A DNA stretch of 8,029 nt from Kiritimatiellia bacterium (GTDB lineage Bacteria > Verrucomicrobiota > Kiritimatiellia > SLAD01). Positions 6,921 through 8,029 of this stretch are shown in pieces. The notes beneath the pieces were generated by a model. That model saw nothing but the letters and a program-made list of their open reading frames with translations. It was not told the origin of the DNA and made no database searches. The translations under genes were made by a program, and so were the position numbers. The stretch's first letter is position 1. Each line of letters starts with the position of its first letter. The DNA lies in NCBI GenBank assembly GCA_007134175.1, contig SLLF01000014.1, forward strand, positions 1 through 8,029. The letters run 5' to 3'.

Positions 6921-6957
6921 TTGTCACAACGGTAAGCGCATACCCTCTAAATGTCAA
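6921..6957 (-). promoter_or_regulatory. Promoter and possible operator of the AbrB/PIN module
   Basis: A perfect TTGACA (6957-6952) is followed after 17 bases by TACCGT (6934-6929, weak -10). Directly downstream is the palindrome TTGT-C-ACAA (6921-6929), overlapping the -10 edge. A related half-site, TTGTTGACA, covers the -35. An AbrB-type antitoxin could bind these sites for autorepression; this is inferred from position and symmetry. Confidence 0.5.
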
Positions 6958-7062
6958 CAAGAAGGTATGGTGTGTGCGGGATCTTTTGCACGACGTTCCT
7001 GCGCTTGCGCATAGGGACGACATGGCTTGAGTACACAAGTGTCCGCAGCAAATGAGACGTTA

Positions 7063-7091
7063 CCTCTCGGCGGTCTTCACGCCGCGAGAGG
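7063..7091. terminator. Bulged 10-pair hairpin between the two TA modules
   Basis: CCTCTC-GGCG (7063-7072) pairs with CGCC-GAGAGG (7080-7083 and 7086-7091), with a 2-base bulge and a 7-base loop. It lies 30 bases past the stop of the second PIN gene, so it may end that transcript, although no T-tract follows on the minus strand. On the plus strand CACTTCTTTTG follows, which looks more like a terminator tail, but no plus-strand gene precedes it. Bases 6958-7121 hold nothing else recognisable. Confidence 0.4.
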
Positions 7092-7121
7092 CACTTCTTT
7101 TGTATGTCCAACCTGTTGAAT

Positions 7122-7541
7122 TCAGGAGGGCCTGACGACATCGGCCAGCTTGCCCAATTTGACTACCCATGGGGTTGTTGTCCGCTCCGCAGTCAGTAGG
7201 GGTGCCTTGTAATGCAGAGCCAAGGAAATATACGCAGCGTCGTAGGTGGTGGTCTCGTAGGTCATGGCTAAGTCGAGTAGCGTGGTGCGAACGGGCACCT
7301 CCCATTGTAAAGGGGCTTGCAGGTGCGTCGCATAAATGTCCCTGGCAAGATCAGCGGACAATTCACCTCGCCGAACATAGGTCCGCAAGACATTGCCGAA
7401 CTCCAACGCATGCAGCCCAGGAACCAGCAGTTGGACCTCGCCCTCGACCATTTTCCGCTGCCACGCGCGGGCGGATTCGGCGAAGGATTCGGGCAAATAC
7501 CACGCACACGCCACGCTCGTATCAAGCACGCGCTTTATCAT
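7122..7541 (-). CDS. vapC: PIN-domain ribonuclease toxin, VapC family (second TA module)
   Basis: This 139-residue protein is a typical VapC: LDTSVACAWYLPE at the N-terminus with catalytic Asp7, then Glu47 in HALEFGNVL, Asp101 in TTYDAAYISLAL, and Glu119 in LLTAERTTTPWV at the fourth acidic position, where Asp is common. It should be a Mg-dependent RNase inhibited by the upstream VapB. The ATG at 7541 overlaps the antitoxin stop as ATGA, with GGAG six bases upstream inside vapB, so the two are translationally coupled. It differs clearly from the PIN toxin at 6269-6673 in sequence and in antitoxin partner, so the modules are not a recent duplication. Target RNA unknown. Confidence 0.92.
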   Translation of the reverse strand: MIKRVLDTSVACAWYLPESFAESARAWQRKMVEGEVQLLVPGLHALEFGNVLRTYVRRGELSADLARDIYATHLQAPLQWEVPVRTTLLDLAMTYETTTYDAAYISLALHYKAPLLTAERTTTPWVVKLGKLADVVRPS

Positions 7542-7777
7542 CGCCGACTCCGATCCTGACGGACGATCTGGTGCGGCCTTTCCCGCAAAGCTAAGCCCGC
7601 TGTTTGCTGCTGGAGCTCCATGACACGTTGGTCATAGCGCGCCCGCCGGCGTGTTTCGTGCTCCGTTTGAATGAGCACCTGCAACGCCCGGTGGATCAAC
7701 GCTTTCTTTGATCGCAGGCCCGTAACCTCAGCCGCCTCCCGTACCAATAAATCATCTAGCACAATATTCGTCCTCAT
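7538..7777 (-). CDS. vapB: VapB antitoxin (PF09957-like) of the second TA module
   Basis: This 79-residue antitoxin begins MRTNIVLDDLLVREAAEVTG, the standard opening of the VapB_antitoxin family: a short beta-strand (2-7) followed by two helices (about 9-19 and 24-38), ribbon-helix-helix-like. It is followed by a charged toxin-binding tail (RRRARYDQRVMELQQQ, RERPHQIVRQDRSRR). It should repress its own operon and neutralise the following VapC. The start at 7777 fits family members exactly. In-frame ATGs at 7789 and 7795 would add 4-6 residues. No Shine-Dalgarno precedes any of them, and the predicted transcription start nearly coincides with 7777, so the message may be leaderless. The frame stays open to the window edge, but the upstream part shows no protein-like conservation and includes the promoter. 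Confidence 0.88.
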   Translation of the reverse strand: MRTNIVLDDLLVREAAEVTGLRSKKALIHRALQVLIQTEHETRRRARYDQRVMELQQQTAGLALRERPHQIVRQDRSRR

Positions 7778-7816
7778 GTGTATTGACATACACATAATGT
7801 ACAGATATGTCAATAC
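7776..7816 (-). promoter_or_regulatory. Promoter and nested palindromic operator of vapBC
   Basis: GTATTGACATA (7780-7790) and TATGTCAATAC (7806-7816) form a perfect 11-bp inverted repeat with a 15-base spacer. A second perfect repeat, ATGTGTAT-TGAC-ATACACAT (7776-7795), overlaps the first arm and the vapB start codon. On the minus strand, TTGACA (7813-7808) and TATGTC (7790-7785) are 17 bases apart, so one arm holds the -35 and the other the -10. By symmetry the plus strand has the same pair (7783-7788 and 7806-7811). VapB-VapC binding here would block transcription directly. Confidence 0.7.
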
Positions 7817-7817
7817 C

Positions 7818-8029
7818 GAGCGAGCCGATTGCGCTGCACCTGACGGAAAGAACGCGATTTGAGCGAGAAACGAGCCATACTCCTGGCCATAGCCTGTAGC
7901 CAGCCTAAACTCCCGCTCCGTCCGCACAAGGCGGACGGGGGCGCACAGATGCAGCAAATTTATCGGGAAAAGCACCATAGGCCTCCACACGAGCCGCTGC
8001 GATGTTAGGAACGACAAAAAGACCGGGAA
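7818..8029. other. Intergenic region right of vapB with a strong GC hairpin
   Basis: No gene is supported here. CCGTCCGC (7918-7925) and GCGGACGG (7931-7938) form a perfect 8-pair stem with an ACAAG loop; a G-T pair and a further C-G pair extend it to 7916-7940. No T-tract follows on either strand. It could end an unseen minus-strand gene entering from the right, or be a dispersed REP-like hairpin. A 40-codon minus-strand frame open to the edge (8027-7905) ends near it but is unrecognisable. Confidence 0.35.

Noticed and set aside
6767..7030. 87-codon plus-strand frame opposite the AbrB antitoxin and its promoter
   Set aside because: Shadow of the antitoxin gene, without a ribosome-binding site or recognisable domain.
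6947..7141. 64-codon minus-strand frame between the TA modules
   Set aside because: It overlaps the intermodule hairpin and the end of the second PIN gene, and the protein shows no family pattern.
7903..8010. Integron attC-like pair (GCCTAAAC on the left, GTTAGGA on the right, about 100 bp apart)
   Set aside because: Neither end fits RYYYAAC/GTTRRRY, the inner L-box pairing is absent, and no integrase or cassette series is seen.
7778..8017. N-terminal extension of vapB on the minus strand to an ATG at 8017 (159 residues in all)
   Set aside because: The family start MRTNIV is at 7777. The extension crosses the promoter-operator palindromes and a strong hairpin and has no recognisable protein pattern.
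7905..8027. 40-codon minus-strand frame open to the right edge, possible tail of an upstream gene
   Set aside because: Too short, unrecognisable, and it ends in hairpin sequence; could be chance in GC-rich DNA.

Overview
This window most likely comes from a Verrucomicrobiota-type bacterium (moderate to low confidence). The main clue is the C-terminal third of the secreted hydrolase: it has a degenerate Asp-rich segment followed by GTNPRDAASRF and then FRYVVEFSTNLLDW...GFWRIKL, a tail I associate with exported proteins of that phylum. A fragment resembling a common intergenic repeat of the group lies just upstream. Base composition is moderately GC-rich. The left-end helicase looks more like proteobacterial RhlB, so the assignment is not settled.

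Layout. Positions 1-737 (minus) hold the first 245 codons of a DEAD-box RNA helicase with a long disordered, Arg-rich N-terminus; it runs off the left edge. A 250-bp divergent promoter region separates it from metY (990-2276, plus), an O-acetylhomoserine sulfhydrylase. After a hairpin terminator candidate comes a large exported serine hydrolase (2533-4650, plus). It converges on a second, complete RhlE-like DEAD-box helicase (4781-6082, minus). The right quarter holds two consecutive toxin-antitoxin modules, both on the minus strand. The first is an AbrB-type antitoxin with a PIN toxin (6269-6905). The second is a VapB (PF09957-like) antitoxin with a PIN toxin (7122-7777). A 10-bp bulged hairpin lies between them.

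How the parts relate. metY and the hydrolase share a strand but have a 256-bp gap and no functional link, so they are probably separate transcripts. Each vapBC pair is a tight two-gene operon, with overlaps of 17 and 4 bp, and each has a palindrome over its promoter that fits autorepression. The right-hand operator is the most striking non-coding element: an 11-bp perfect inverted repeat and an overlapping 8-bp inverted repeat cover the promoter and reach the start codon, which implies a leaderless mRNA. Both helicase genes have base-paired leaders, most clearly the left one.

I see no rRNA, tRNA, CRISPR array, transposase or phage gene. No wholly new multi-gene system is evident. The items most worth a second look are the vapB operator, the helicase leader structure and the uncharacterised composite hydrolase.
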